DNA of 64,000 nucleotides from Parvibaculum sp039680535. Its GTDB lineage: Bacteria; Pseudomonadota; Alphaproteobacteria; Parvibaculales; Parvibaculaceae. The first letter of the stretch is position 1, and each line of letters opens with the position of its first letter. The notes under the pieces were generated by a model that worked only from the letters and a program-made list of their open reading frames with translations, had not been told where the DNA came from and did no database searches. Position numbers and translations under genes: made by a program. This document shows positions 25,449-34,031 of the stretch, one piece after another. Location of the stretch: the NCBI RefSeq assembly GCF_039680535.1, contig NZ_JBDKSS010000005.1:310001-374000 (forward strand), in the 5' to 3' direction.

Positions 25449-26375
25449 ATGCAACGTCGGCTCCGTATCGGCACGCGCGGCTCCAAGCTCGCGCTCATTC
25501 AGGCAAATGACGTCGCAAGGCGGATCGGCCTCGCGCTCGGCCTTCCCGCCGAGGAGGCGGCCGAGATCGTCGTCATCAAGACGACCGGCGACCGTGTGCA
25601 GGACCGCAATCTGTCGGAACTGGGCGGCAAGGGGCTCTTCACCAAGGAAATCGAGGACGCGCTGCTCGATGGCGGCATCGACCTCGCGGTCCATTCGATG
25701 AAGGACATGCCGACCGTTCTGCCGGACGGGCTCATCATCGACTGCATTCTCGAACGCGTCGATCCGCGTGACGCCTTCCTGTCGCCCAAGGCCACCTCCA
25801 TCGCGACGCTGCCCCAGGGCGCTATCGTCGGCACCTCGTCGCTTCGGCGCGGCGCGCAGGTGAAGGCGCGCAGGCCAGATGTGACCGTCGTTCCCTTTCG
25901 CGGCAATGTCGATACGCGGCTCCAGAAGCTCGCCGATGGCGTGGCCGACGCGACCCTGCTCGCCATGGCTGGCCTCACCCGCATGGGCCTTCTCGACAAG
26001 GTGACGGCGCCGCTCTCGACCGATGAAATCCTTCCCGCCGTTGCGCAGGGCGCGGTCGGCGTCGAACGCCGCATCAATGATGCGGAAGTCGCGGAACTGC
26101 TGCAGCAGCTCCATCATGTGGAATCGGGACTTCGCGTCGCCGCCGAGCGCGCGACGCTTGCCGTGCTCGACGGTTCCTGCCGCACGCCCATCGCGGCGCT
26201 CGCCATTATCGAGGGCAAGAAGCTTGCGATGCGCGCCATGATCCTCGCGCCGGACGGTTCGGAAGTGATCGAGACGTCGCGCGAAGGCCTTGCCTCGGAT
26301 GCTCTGGCGCTGGGCGCCGATGCGGGCGAGGAGCTGAAGGGGCGCGCGGGTCCACATTTCTTCGACGCGATCTGA
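25449..26375 (+). CDS. hemC: Porphobilinogen deaminase (hydroxymethylbilane synthase)
   Basis: Joins four porphobilinogens into hydroxymethylbilane. 308 aa; RIGTRGSKLALIQAND at the start, then KTTGDR, LGGKGLFTKEIEDALLDGGIDLAVHSMKDMP, the Arg-rich TSSLRRGAQ, and the dipyrromethane-cofactor cysteine in DGSCRTPI (Cys244). GAAGAAGGCTC precedes the ATG. It starts the plus-strand group hemC-hemD, with the Mic60-like and hemY genes behind. Confidence 0.98.
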   Translation: MQRRLRIGTRGSKLALIQANDVARRIGLALGLPAEEAAEIVVIKTTGDRVQDRNLSELGGKGLFTKEIEDALLDGGIDLAVHSMKDMPTVLPDGLIIDCILERVDPRDAFLSPKATSIATLPQGAIVGTSSLRRGAQVKARRPDVTVVPFRGNVDTRLQKLADGVADATLLAMAGLTRMGLLDKVTAPLSTDEILPAVAQGAVGVERRINDAEVAELLQQLHHVESGLRVAAERATLAVLDGSCRTPIAALAIIEGKKLAMRAMILAPDGSEVIETSREGLASDALALGADAGEELKGRAGPHFFDAI

Positions 26376-26381
26376 ACGCCC

Positions 26382-27092
26382 ATGCGCCTTCTCGTCACGC
26401 GGCCCGACGAGGATGCAGGCCCGCTTGTCGAGGCGCTGGCGGGGCTCGGCCATGAGGCCATTTCCGCGCCGCTGCTGACGATCCGGCTCGCGGAGAATGC
26501 CATCATTCCGGACATGGTCTGGCAGGCCATCCTCATCACCAGCGCCAATGGCGCGCGGGCCATCGCCATGCGCCGCGAGATGGCCAGGCTCGCTCAGGTG
26601 CCGGTGCTTGCGGTCGGCGAGGCGAGCGCCGCGGCGGCCCGTGTCGCGGGCTTTACGAATGTCACGACGGCTGGCGGCGATGTGCATGCGCTGGCGGGGC
26701 TCGTGCTCGGCCGTCTTTCACCCGGCGGCGGTCCGATCCTTCATGTGGCAGGCGCGGTCACCGCGGGCGATCTCAAGGGCATGCTCGAAGCCAGGGGCTT
26801 CAGCGTCGAACGCGCGGTTCTCTACGAGGCCGTCGCGGCGGATGAACTTCCGCAGGCGGCAGCGGCGGCGCTCCGCGCGGGCCGGGTCGACGGCGCGCTT
26901 TTCTATTCGCCGCGCACTGCCCGCCAATTTGCTGATCTGGTTCGGAGGGCGGGGCTCGAACAAGAACTCGTCACGCTGACGGCCTATTGTCTCTCGGCCG
27001 CCGTGGCGGATGCGCTGGCCGGGCTTCCCTTCCGGGCGGTGACGGTCGCTGCCGAGCCGAGCCAGACTTCTCTGCTCGAATGTCTTGCGTGA
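26382..27092 (+). CDS. hemD: Uroporphyrinogen-III synthase
   Basis: Cyclises hydroxymethylbilane to uroporphyrinogen III. 236 aa with the weakly conserved HemD pattern: MRLLVTRPDEDAGPLVEALAGLGHEAI, ILITSANGAR, PVLAVGEASAAAARVAGF, ILHVAG and VERAVLYEAV, ending QTSLLECLA. It begins 6 bp after the hemC stop, so the pair is translated together. Confidence 0.93.
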   Translation: MRLLVTRPDEDAGPLVEALAGLGHEAISAPLLTIRLAENAIIPDMVWQAILITSANGARAIAMRREMARLAQVPVLAVGEASAAAARVAGFTNVTTAGGDVHALAGLVLGRLSPGGGPILHVAGAVTAGDLKGMLEARGFSVERAVLYEAVAADELPQAAAAALRAGRVDGALFYSPRTARQFADLVRRAGLEQELVTLTAYCLSAAVADALAGLPFRAVTVAAEPSQTSLLECLA

Positions 27093-27232
27093 TCCGTGTG
27101 AGCGCCCGCGTCATTTAGCGACAATGGGCGGTGCGGGACCTGAAAAGGCGGAAATCCGCCAATCCTGCCTTTCCGGTGCCATGATCCCCTCTATAGTAGG
27201 GGTCCGACTCTTCGAAGAGGCCGCATCTGCCC

Positions 27233-28507
27233 ATGACCGACGCGAACGGAAACAAAGAGACGCCCGCCTCTCCCGAGGCCGAGGTGCTTGGACCCGAGAA
27301 AGCCCAGCCGGGCCCCCGTCCGCGCAAGGAGCCGCCCGTCATCGATGGCGAGGCGGAGGTGCTTTCGAGCAAGACCGGCGCCGCCCGTCCCGAAGCCGAC
27401 CCGCAGCCGGCGTCACCCGGGGCTGAGGTTCCCTTGGCGAAACAGGCTCGATCTGTCGGGCTTGGCACGGTGATCGTCATCGCGCTTGCCGCCGCAGTCG
27501 CAGTGGGCGCCGCGGGCTATGTCGTCATCGGCCAGATGGGCGATGCGTCGGGACAGGCGCTCGCCGGTCTCGGCACGCGCTTGGATGCAATCGAACAGAA
27601 GAGCGAGGCGAGCGGGCAGTCGCTGGCAGCGGCGACCGAAAAGCTCGATACGCGCATTGCCGCCGCAGAGCAGACGCTTGCACAGCAATCGCCCGAAAGC
27701 ATCGCCGCCGCCAATGCGCGGCTCGACAAGCTCGCCGCTGAAACGGACGCGCTTAAGCAGTCGCTTGCCGAAGCGCAATCGGCTTCGCAGGGAACCCAGC
27801 AGAAGCTCGACGAACTCGGCAAGTCACTCCCGCCTGCGGGCATCGCCGATCAGGTGGCGAAGGTGGAGGCGATGCTGCGCCTTCTCAATGGCGCGCTTGA
27901 TCAGCTGACGCCGAAAGTGGATGCGATGGAAGCCCGCCTCGCGGCGCTCGAAGCGAAGAAGGAAGATCCGGATGCGGCGGCCCGCGCCGCGCTGGGCCTC
28001 GCGCTCGCCAATCTTGCCCGCGTCGCCGAAGGCTCCGGTTCATTCAAGGCGGAACTCGACGCCGTCGCCGCCTTCCTTCCGAACGAGCCGGAGCTTTCCG
28101 GTCTCGCGCAGGTTGCGGCACAAGGCGCGGTGACGAGGGCGCGGCTCAAGGAAGAATTCCCCGATGTTGCGCAAAAGGTCTTCGATGCGGAACGCCGCGC
28201 AACGAGCGATGGCTTCTGGGCCCGCTTCGTTGCCAATGCCCGTTCGCTCGTCACCGTGCGTCGGACCGGCGAGCTGACGGGTGACAGCACAGAGGCCGTG
28301 ATTGCGCGGATGGAAGAGCGACTGAAGCTCGACGACCTAGCGGGTGCGGCGGATGAAGCGGTGAAGCTCAAGGGTCCGGCGATGGAAGCCATGAAACCAT
28401 GGCTCGACCGGGCTCAGGCGCGTATCGCGACCGACAGGCTTGTTCGCGATCTTTCCGCGCATGTCGCGGCGCGGCTCACCACAGCGGCAGGTGGGAACAA
28501 GGGCTGA
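27233..28507 (+). CDS. Mitofilin-like (Mic60) inner-membrane protein
   Basis: 424 aa. A Pro/Glu-rich cytoplasmic N terminus (1-75) precedes one membrane helix (VGLGTVIVIALAAAVAVGAAGYVV), a long heptad-rich periplasmic coiled coil (about 100-240) and a conserved C-terminal helical block (DAVAAFLPNEPELSGL, RRTGELTGDSTEAVIARMEERLKLDDL). This is the layout of alphaproteobacterial Mic60, relative of the mitochondrial cristae-junction protein. The location between hemD and hemY is typical of the group. It overlaps hemY by one base (TGATG). Confidence 0.87.
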   Translation: MTDANGNKETPASPEAEVLGPEKAQPGPRPRKEPPVIDGEAEVLSSKTGAARPEADPQPASPGAEVPLAKQARSVGLGTVIVIALAAAVAVGAAGYVVIGQMGDASGQALAGLGTRLDAIEQKSEASGQSLAAATEKLDTRIAAAEQTLAQQSPESIAAANARLDKLAAETDALKQSLAEAQSASQGTQQKLDELGKSLPPAGIADQVAKVEAMLRLLNGALDQLTPKVDAMEARLAALEAKKEDPDAAARAALGLALANLARVAEGSGSFKAELDAVAAFLPNEPELSGLAQVAAQGAVTRARLKEEFPDVAQKVFDAERRATSDGFWARFVANARSLVTVRRTGELTGDSTEAVIARMEERLKLDDLAGAADEAVKLKGPAMEAMKPWLDRAQARIATDRLVRDLSAHVAARLTTAAGGNKG

Positions 28508-30054
28508 TGCTGCGCGCGCTTTACACCTTCCTCATCATCGCAGCGCTGTCGGCGCTCGCCATCTGGCTCGCCGACAATCCCGGCGATCTCGTCATGCATT
28601 GGCGCGGCTACGAGGTGCGCACCAGTTTCGTCGTCGGGCTCGGCCTTCTCGTCGTCATCGCCTTTCTCGTGCTCTTTGCCTATCGCCTCGCGATGGGTGC
28701 GCTTCGTGCGCCCGCAGGCCTTTCCTCCTATCTCGTTCAGAGCCGCCGCCGTCGGGGCTTTCTCGCACTGACGCGGGGCATGGTCGCCGTGGCCGCGGGC
28801 GATGCCTCGGAAGCGCGTCGCTATGCGGGCCGGGCGAAGCGTTTTCTCGACGAGACGCCGCTGACGCTTCTTCTTGCCGCGCAGGCTGCACAGCTTGAAG
28901 GCAGGGAAGACGCGGCAAAGACCTATTTCCAGGCGATGCTTGCTGCGCCTGAAACGGAATTCCTCGGCCTTCGCGGTCTCTTCGTGCAGGCGCGCCGCGC
29001 TGGCGACAAGACGCGCGCGCTCGAACTCGCTCGCCGCGCCTTCTCGCTCCGTCCGAAAACGCCATGGGCCGCGCAGGCCGTCTTCGAGATCGAGACATCG
29101 GAAGAAGACTGGGAAGCCTCGCTCGCCACTCTAGACCGCATGCTCTCGGCGAAGCTCCTGACGCGCGACGTTGCGCGGCATCGTCGCGCCGTGCTGCTGA
29201 CGGCGCTGGCGCAGACGGCGGAAGAGGCGGCGGCCGCACAGGTCGGCGAGGCGAAGCGCGCGCCGCGCGAGCGCGCATTGTCGCTTGCACTCGACGCTGC
29301 CTCGCTTGAGCCCGATTTCGTGCCCGCCGTGGCGCTTGCCGCAAAGCTTTGCGGCGAGACGGGCCGTGTTCGCAAGGGCGCGAAACTGGTCGAACATCTT
29401 TGGGCTCGCGCGCCTCATCCCGATCTTGCCGACGCCTATATGAACCTCATCGAGGGCGAAAGCGCTTACGACCGCTTCAAGCGCGTGCGCCTTCTTGTCG
29501 GCCACAATCGCGATCACATCGAAAGCCGCGTCGCGCTGGCGCGTGCGGCCGTGGCGGCGCGCGACTGGCTGGCGGCGCGTGGTGCGCTCGAACCTTTCGT
29601 CGGCGTCAACGCCACCGAGCGGCCTTCGCAGCGTATCTGCGAACTCATGGCGGCGATCGAGGAAGGCGAGCATGGCGATCGCGGCAGCGCCCGCGAATGG
29701 CTCGCCCGCGCGCTTCATGCGCCGGAGGACGCGGCATGGGCGGGCGAGGGCTACCGCTCGCATCGCTGGTCGCCGATCAACCCGGTGACGGGCGAATTCG
29801 ACGCGCTGACGTGGCGCGCGCCCGGCCTGCGTCTTGCGCCTGTGGTCGTGCCGCCTGCGGCAGCGCCCGTTCCGGCGCCTGTCGTTCCGGCCACGGAAGA
29901 AAGGCCGGCGCCGCCTGTGGAACACCATGTTCGGCCCCAGGTCGAGGAGGACGAGGCTCTTGCCTTCACGCCGCCTCTGCCGGACGATCCAGGCCCGGCC
30001 GGCACCGACGAGTTCGACGGCGATGCTGGCGCCAATGAAGGACAAAAGTGGTGA
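28507..30054 (+). CDS. hemY: HemY-domain, TPR-containing membrane protein
   Basis: 515 aa. Two N-terminal membrane segments (MLRALYTFLIIAALSALAIW and VVGLGLLVVIAFLVLFAY) frame the LADNPGDLVMHWRGYEV motif of the HemY N-terminal domain. TPR-like helical repeats follow (about residues 90-400), then RSHRWSPINPVTGEFDALTWR and a Pro/Glu-rich tail. Unrelated to protoporphyrinogen oxidase HemY; the role in heme formation is unresolved. The ATG overlaps the previous stop, so the longer upstream frame is not used. Confidence 0.9.
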   Translation: MLRALYTFLIIAALSALAIWLADNPGDLVMHWRGYEVRTSFVVGLGLLVVIAFLVLFAYRLAMGALRAPAGLSSYLVQSRRRRGFLALTRGMVAVAAGDASEARRYAGRAKRFLDETPLTLLLAAQAAQLEGREDAAKTYFQAMLAAPETEFLGLRGLFVQARRAGDKTRALELARRAFSLRPKTPWAAQAVFEIETSEEDWEASLATLDRMLSAKLLTRDVARHRRAVLLTALAQTAEEAAAAQVGEAKRAPRERALSLALDAASLEPDFVPAVALAAKLCGETGRVRKGAKLVEHLWARAPHPDLADAYMNLIEGESAYDRFKRVRLLVGHNRDHIESRVALARAAVAARDWLAARGALEPFVGVNATERPSQRICELMAAIEEGEHGDRGSAREWLARALHAPEDAAWAGEGYRSHRWSPINPVTGEFDALTWRAPGLRLAPVVVPPAAAPVPAPVVPATEERPAPPVEHHVRPQVEEDEALAFTPPLPDDPGPAGTDEFDGDAGANEGQKW

Positions 30055-31100
30055 AGCGCATCATTCAGGGTGTCGGCGTTCTGATCCTGCTGGCGTTGAT
30101 CGTCGTTGCAGGCTCGGTCGTCCGCTTCGACAAGAGCAAGGAAGATCTTCTTCCCAAATACGCCAATGAGGCCTCGCAGTTCATCGCGCTGCCCGATGGC
30201 GCGGTCGCGCATGTGCGCGATCAGGGCAACAAGGCGGGGCCGGCGCTTGTTCTGATCCACGGCTCCAATGCCTCGCTTCATACATGGGAGCCATGGGTTC
30301 AGAACCTCGGCACGACCTATCATGTGATCACCATGGACATGCCGGGCCACGGGCTCACCGGCGCCGTGCCCAATGACGATTACAGCCGGACCGGCATGGT
30401 CAATTTCGTCCATGAGGTGACGCAGAAGCTCGACCTCAAGCGCTACGCCATCGGCGGCAATTCCATGGGCGGCGGCGTCGCGGCCCAATATGCCGAGACC
30501 TTTCCCGATGAGGTGGCGGCCCTCGTTCTGGTCGATGCGGCCGGTATTCCGCGCAAACCCCAGCCGGACGGCAAGATTCCGCTCGCCTTCCGCCTCGCGC
30601 AAATGCCCGTCCTCAACAAGATCCTGCTTTATGTGACGCCGCGCTCGATGGTCGCCGAAGGCCTGCACAAGGTTTTTGTCGACCAGTCCAAGGTCACGGA
30701 CGAGATGGTGACGCGCTACTACGACCTGACCCTTTATGACGGCAACCGCCGGGCGACGGGCATCCGCTTCCGCCTGCCGCCGGACGACGGCGCGGTGGCC
30801 GAGCAGCTTGGCGCGATCAAGGCGCCGACCCTCATTCTCTGGGGCGACAAGGACGGGCTTATCCCGGTTGAATATGCCGGCGAGTTCGCCAAGCGCATTC
30901 CGGGCTCGAAAGTCGTGATCTACCCCAATGTCGGCCATATCCCCATGGAGGAGGTGCCCGAAAAGAGCGCCGCCGACGTGGCCGGTTTCCTGGGAGCCGC
31001 CTTCGGGATGGAGGCCGCCGGGGTAACGCCCCAGCCGGTCGAAACGGCCCCCGTCCACCATGATGGCAAGGTCGAGGTCATGCCGCTCAGCCCCGAATAG
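30051..31100 (+). CDS. Membrane-anchored alpha/beta hydrolase
   Basis: About 349 aa. An N-terminal membrane segment (IIQGVGVLILLALIVVAGSVV) is followed by an alpha/beta-hydrolase domain: LVLIHGSNASLHTWEPWV, DMPGHGLTG, the nucleophile elbow GGNSMGGGVAAQ, an acid in LILWGDKDGLIP and His in NVGHIPMEE. The substrate is unknown. GTG at 30051 overlaps the hemY stop (GTGA); another GTG lies one codon upstream. Last gene before tRNA-Thr. Confidence 0.9.
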   Translation: MKRIIQGVGVLILLALIVVAGSVVRFDKSKEDLLPKYANEASQFIALPDGAVAHVRDQGNKAGPALVLIHGSNASLHTWEPWVQNLGTTYHVITMDMPGHGLTGAVPNDDYSRTGMVNFVHEVTQKLDLKRYAIGGNSMGGGVAAQYAETFPDEVAALVLVDAAGIPRKPQPDGKIPLAFRLAQMPVLNKILLYVTPRSMVAEGLHKVFVDQSKVTDEMVTRYYDLTLYDGNRRATGIRFRLPPDDGAVAEQLGAIKAPTLILWGDKDGLIPVEYAGEFAKRIPGSKVVIYPNVGHIPMEEVPEKSAADVAGFLGAAFGMEAAGVTPQPVETAPVHHDGKVEVMPLSPE

Positions 31101-31212
31101 GCTTTTCGCACCCGCCTCCTCACAAAAACCCCGCAAGCCTGTTGCCAAAAGGGGTGGGGCCGGGGTATCTCAAGGCCCGTCGGCGGGTTCCCGTGGGGGC
31201 CCAGACGCCGGA

Positions 31213-31288
31213 GCCGCTTTAGCTCAGTTGGTAGAGCACCTCATTCGTAATGAGGGGGTCAGGTGTTCGAGTCACCTAAGCGGCACCA
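31213..31288 (+). tRNA. tRNA-Thr (anticodon CGT)
   Basis: The full cloverleaf is visible: acceptor arms GCCGCTT/AAGCGGC, D arm GCTC/GAGC, anticodon arm CCTCA/TGAGG around loop TTCGTAA (anticodon CGT at 31246-31248), T arm AGGTG/CACCT with TTCGAGT loop, discriminator A and encoded CCA. Its 3' part from 31240 is the attachment site of the integrated element; the original 3' end is left at 40473-40521. Confidence 0.98.
31240..31288 (+). other. attL: 49-bp attachment repeat at the tRNA end
   Basis: The 49 bp from the anticodon stem to the CCA are repeated exactly at 40473-40521. After integration the incoming copy restores a complete tRNA gene here. The match stops at the anticodon stem on one side and right after CCA on the other. 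Confidence 0.95.
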
Positions 31289-31536
31289 TTTAAATCAATA
31301 TCTTACGGCTATGGCGCTTGGGCGCGTTGTCCTCCTAGCTACCGTGTAGCTACTCTCGCCGCCGTTTATGCCCCCCCTCAGAGCTCGCTCGCTGTTCCTG
31401 CCCCCTTCGTCCATCGCTACTCCGCATTCCAGAAGAGAATGAGAGGCGGCTTGCCGATTTTGGCGCCGAATGAAGATCGCACCCCGGCTTATCCACTAGA
31501 ATCTAGGTTTCTAGGACTCGACTCCCAACGAACAAT
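31289..31536. other. Left end of the element, no gene seen, one palindrome
   Basis: About 250 bp without a convincing gene. A perfect palindrome TAGCTAC-CGT-GTAGCTA lies at 31336-31352; the heptamer TAGCTAC recurs next to the integrase start at the other end (40348-40354, opposite strand), as expected for integrase arm-type sites. Further in, CTAG-containing short repeats (31498-31514) precede the SOS box. Confidence 0.5.
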
Positions 31537-31551
31537 GTTCTTATTTTGTTC
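31537..31551 (+). promoter_or_regulatory. LexA-type SOS box (GTTC-N7-GTTC)
   Basis: GTTCTTATTTTGTTC is a perfect match to the alphaproteobacterial LexA consensus GTTC-N7-GTTC, including the T/A-rich spacer. It ends 2 bp before the ATG at 31554, so bound LexA would cover the start region of the zinc-ribbon gene and block its expression until DNA damage. Confidence 0.72.
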
Positions 31552-31553
31552 TT

Positions 31554-31802
31554 ATGGTCCGTGCTAATAGGGTCGCCTCTCCTGTTCAAACGCTGCAAGA
31601 CGCCGTCAAAGCTCACTTCATGCTTTGGGCGCTTTGCCGTCATTGCGGGAACACCAAGCGGCTAGACCCAAGGAGCCTGGCGTTCAGGTTCGGCAATCAG
31701 GAGCTATGGCAGATAGCCCAGAAACTCCGGTGCCGACGGTGTGGATCTCGAGAAGCTGGGGCAGTGTGCCCCGACTACAGGATTTGGCCGGGAAGGGACT
31801 AG
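31554..31802 (+). CDS. Small zinc-ribbon protein, probably SOS-controlled
   Basis: 82 aa. Two CxxC pairs, CRHC (residues 28-31) and CRRC (60-63), would form one zinc site, leaving HFMLWALCRHCG and KLRCRRCGSREAG as the knuckles. It ends CPDYRIWPGRD. No named family was recognised; the layout resembles small Zn-finger proteins that bind nucleic acid. No Shine-Dalgarno is present between the SOS box and ATG, which suggests a leaderless mRNA or a later start. The next gene begins 2 bp after its stop. Confidence 0.72.
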   Translation: MVRANRVASPVQTLQDAVKAHFMLWALCRHCGNTKRLDPRSLAFRFGNQELWQIAQKLRCRRCGSREAGAVCPDYRIWPGRD

Positions 31803-31804
31803 GA

Positions 31805-32035
31805 ATGTCGTGGAGTGAAGACGACGAACTGCGATTTTCGATTAAGGACGCCATGCGTGGCGTGAAGCTCCCAATGCTCAAGGTCCGATTGGCGGAAGAG
31901 GACCGCACCAAGCTCGCTCAGGCCGTTCTGGAGCGCTTCAAGCTCAGTGGATTTTACAGTCATTCGGCCCAACCCGAAGCCGTTCTCGACGCACGGCAGC
32001 TAGGCTTCATCCAAGGAGCGCCATTTGCGTTGTAG
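31805..32035 (+). CDS. Hypothetical 76-aa protein, co-transcribed with the zinc-ribbon gene
   Basis: Starts MSWSEDDELRFSIKDAMRG and continues MLKVRLAEEDRTKLAQAVLERFKLSGFY, an amphipathic, mostly helical stretch. Family not recognised. GGGAAGGGACTAGGA precedes the ATG and the gap to the upstream gene is 2 bp, so the pair would be under the same SOS box. Confidence 0.62.
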   Translation: MSWSEDDELRFSIKDAMRGVKLPMLKVRLAEEDRTKLAQAVLERFKLSGFYSHSAQPEAVLDARQLGFIQGAPFAL

Positions 32036-32541
32036 ATCTCCGATGATAATTTTGGCGAGGCATACTCTAAGGCGTAGCTGTTTTCTGCTTCGGGCTGCAA
32101 TACGACGCCAGATGCTGCTCAAAAGCATAGGAGATTGAAATGCACCACAAACGTGGGCGCGCTCGGAACCGCCGCGCCGGATGCAAACTCTGCAAGCCGT
32201 GGAAAGTGAATGGTCACCGGACGGAGCGAAAAGACGGCGAACGCTTCAGTGACCATCGTCGCCGTATCGCCCTTGGCTAACGCCCCCCCCCATCGGTCCC
32301 CAGCTCCCGTAAAGTTTTGATACCTTCGTGCCCATGTGCACCCGAACCGCCGCACAACTGGATCACACTGCGTTCAGTATTGCCTCAAGGAACGTGCGCC
32401 ACGAAACGGAGCCGTCCATATTCGGTGCAAATCGGTTGGGATACTAAGGCTCTGGCAGGAAGCAGTGCTCTGATGTTTCATATGCCATGACCTAATCCCT
32501 CTCGGTGTCCCGGTGTGGGCAAGAAGATGGCAGGAGGACCT
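32036..32541. other. Gene-free stretch within the element
   Basis: No frame here has both a ribosome site and protein-like composition. The longest, on the minus strand at 32119-32355, lacks both and was set aside. It probably holds the promoter of the lipoprotein gene, but no clear -35/-10 pair was found. Confidence 0.5.
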
Positions 32542-33039
32542 ATGCGGACCATCGTAATTTGTGCACTGACAGTTGCTCTATCGGCGTGCGTACGCACGTC
32601 CACTATGCCATTGGCGGCCGACACTGTGCAGATAACTGCCAGGGCTGCTCCGGCGTGCGGCGCGGACAGCGCTGAGAAAGTAGCAATCAAGCAAGCCGCC
32701 ATCGAAACGCTTAAGGCCGGTTATGACCGTTTCATGGTCATCGGCGGCGCGGCGCAAAACAACGTAGCTGTTGTTGGAACAACGCCTGTCGTCGCCAACA
32801 CCTATGGCTCCGCTACTGCATATGGGTATGGCAATACCGCAACCGCTTACGGCCAATCAACCACGACCTATTCGGGGGGAACGCCGATTTTTGCGGGTTC
32901 GCGCGACCAGAGCCTTGTGGTGAAAATGTTCCACGCATCGGATCCACAGAGCGCTAACGCGTTAGACGCTAAGACGTTGCTTGGTCCAGACTGGCAGGCC
33001 GCGATGAATGACAAGAACAACAATTGCCTCGGTGACTAG
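32542..33039 (+). CDS. Lipoprotein of the element (unrecognised)
   Basis: 165 aa. MRTIVICALTVALSAC is a type II signal with lipobox LSAC, Cys16 being the lipid site. The mature part has a helical segment (AEKVAIKQAAIETLKAGYDRFMVIGG) followed by a Gly/Thr/Tyr-rich low-complexity stretch (YGSATAYGYGNTATAYGQS) and a C-terminal MFHASDP block. This resembles small envelope lipoproteins with a surface-facing flexible region. CAGGAGGACCT gives an excellent ribosome site for the ATG at 32542. It is followed 60 bp later by an SNase gene. Confidence 0.78.
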   Translation: MRTIVICALTVALSACVRTSTMPLAADTVQITARAAPACGADSAEKVAIKQAAIETLKAGYDRFMVIGGAAQNNVAVVGTTPVVANTYGSATAYGYGNTATAYGQSTTTYSGGTPIFAGSRDQSLVVKMFHASDPQSANALDAKTLLGPDWQAAMNDKNNNCLGD

Positions 33040-33099
33040 CGGTTGCGGAGAGCATGGCAATGCAGGCCATAGACGGGCCTCACAACGCCGTGGGGGAAG

Positions 33100-33576
33100 A
33101 TGACTAGATATCGGAAGCGGCCTGAGCCCGAGCGACTGCTTCTGAAGGGGCTGGTTGCATTGGTTGGGATCCTAGGAGGCGCCCTCATGTGGCAGGCGGC
33201 TGGCTATCCCAGCCTTAGCCACATTGGGAGCAACAGCGTCATCCCGACTGGCGAGCGCATCCACGTAACATCGGTTCACGACGGCGATACGTTCCGCCTG
33301 GGTGCCGAACGGGTGCGGATCATTGGCATGGATGCCCCTGAAATTGGCGAAGGCGCGAATTGTACCACTGAACAGATCATGGCCATGAGAGCGCGAGACT
33401 ACCTAAGCGCAGCCCTCACTTCGAACAACGTCCGGATTGTGCGCCACGGTCACGATGTCTATGGGCGCACTCTTGCCTACGTCTATGTCGACGGGCACGA
33501 CGTAGCGGAAGCGATGCTCGATGCTGGACTTGCCAAGCCTTACGTGCGCGGGGTTCACGGTGAGTGGTGCGACTGA
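33100..33576 (+). CDS. Membrane-anchored SNase-family nuclease of the element
   Basis: 158 aa. One N-terminal membrane segment (LLLKGLVALVGILGGALMW) anchors a thermonuclease domain in the periplasm. Active-site blocks are present: TSVHDGDTFRLG, RVRIIGMDAPEIGEGANC with Arg and Asp/Glu, and YGRTLAYVYVDG for the second Arg. It ends GVHGEWCD, the usual SNase C-terminal strand. It likely degrades incoming or extracellular DNA. It differs from the chromosomal SNase at 13533, which has a cleavable signal. Confidence 0.85.
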   Translation: MTRYRKRPEPERLLLKGLVALVGILGGALMWQAAGYPSLSHIGSNSVIPTGERIHVTSVHDGDTFRLGAERVRIIGMDAPEIGEGANCTTEQIMAMRARDYLSAALTSNNVRIVRHGHDVYGRTLAYVYVDGHDVAEAMLDAGLAKPYVRGVHGEWCD

Positions 33577-33731
33577 GTAGGTACATGCCCGAGGGCCCCC
33601 TCCTATTAGCAAAGGGTGCCCCAAACGTCCGACAGCCCCATGGATTTTGGACTAAATTGAATGGGCGGCAGCACATGGAGTTCTGCCATCTGAGGCTCCA
33701 TGCTACGGCCCGCCAATCGGGGAGAAATCGA

Positions 33732-34031
33732 ATGTCTATGACACAGACAATTTGCGATGCTATCACGCGCAAACGGTGCCTTACCCTCCGCTACGACGGC
33801 TTCTCGAGGCTGGTAGAGGCCCACGCTTGCGGCGCATCTACGGCTGGTCATCTAGTCGTTCGTGTCTGGCAAGTCTCCGGCGGAAGCGTTCATAATGAGC
33901 GTACCGGATGGAAGCTCCTGAGACTTGATGAGATCAGGTCGCTAGCTATCGCCGATGAGCCTTCCCATGCTCCTCGTTCCGGTTATAGGCGCGGGGATAA
34001 GGACATGACTCGCATCGTCTGCCAAATCTAG
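33732..34031 (+). CDS. WYL-like domain protein
   Basis: 99 aa. RKRCLTLRYDGFSRLVEAHACG followed by LVVRVWQVSGGSVHNERTGW and KLLRLDEIRSLAI matches the beta-sandwich core of the WYL domain, which senses nucleotides or other ligands in regulators. It has no DNA-binding part of its own. GGGGAG precedes the ATG at 33732. A second protein with a similar domain is at 34924. Confidence 0.7.
   Translation: MSMTQTICDAITRKRCLTLRYDGFSRLVEAHACGASTAGHLVVRVWQVSGGSVHNERTGWKLLRLDEIRSLAIADEPSHAPRSGYRRGDKDMTRIVCQI

Noticed and set aside
32119..32355. 78-codon minus-strand frame in the element
   Set aside because: No ribosome site and irregular composition.
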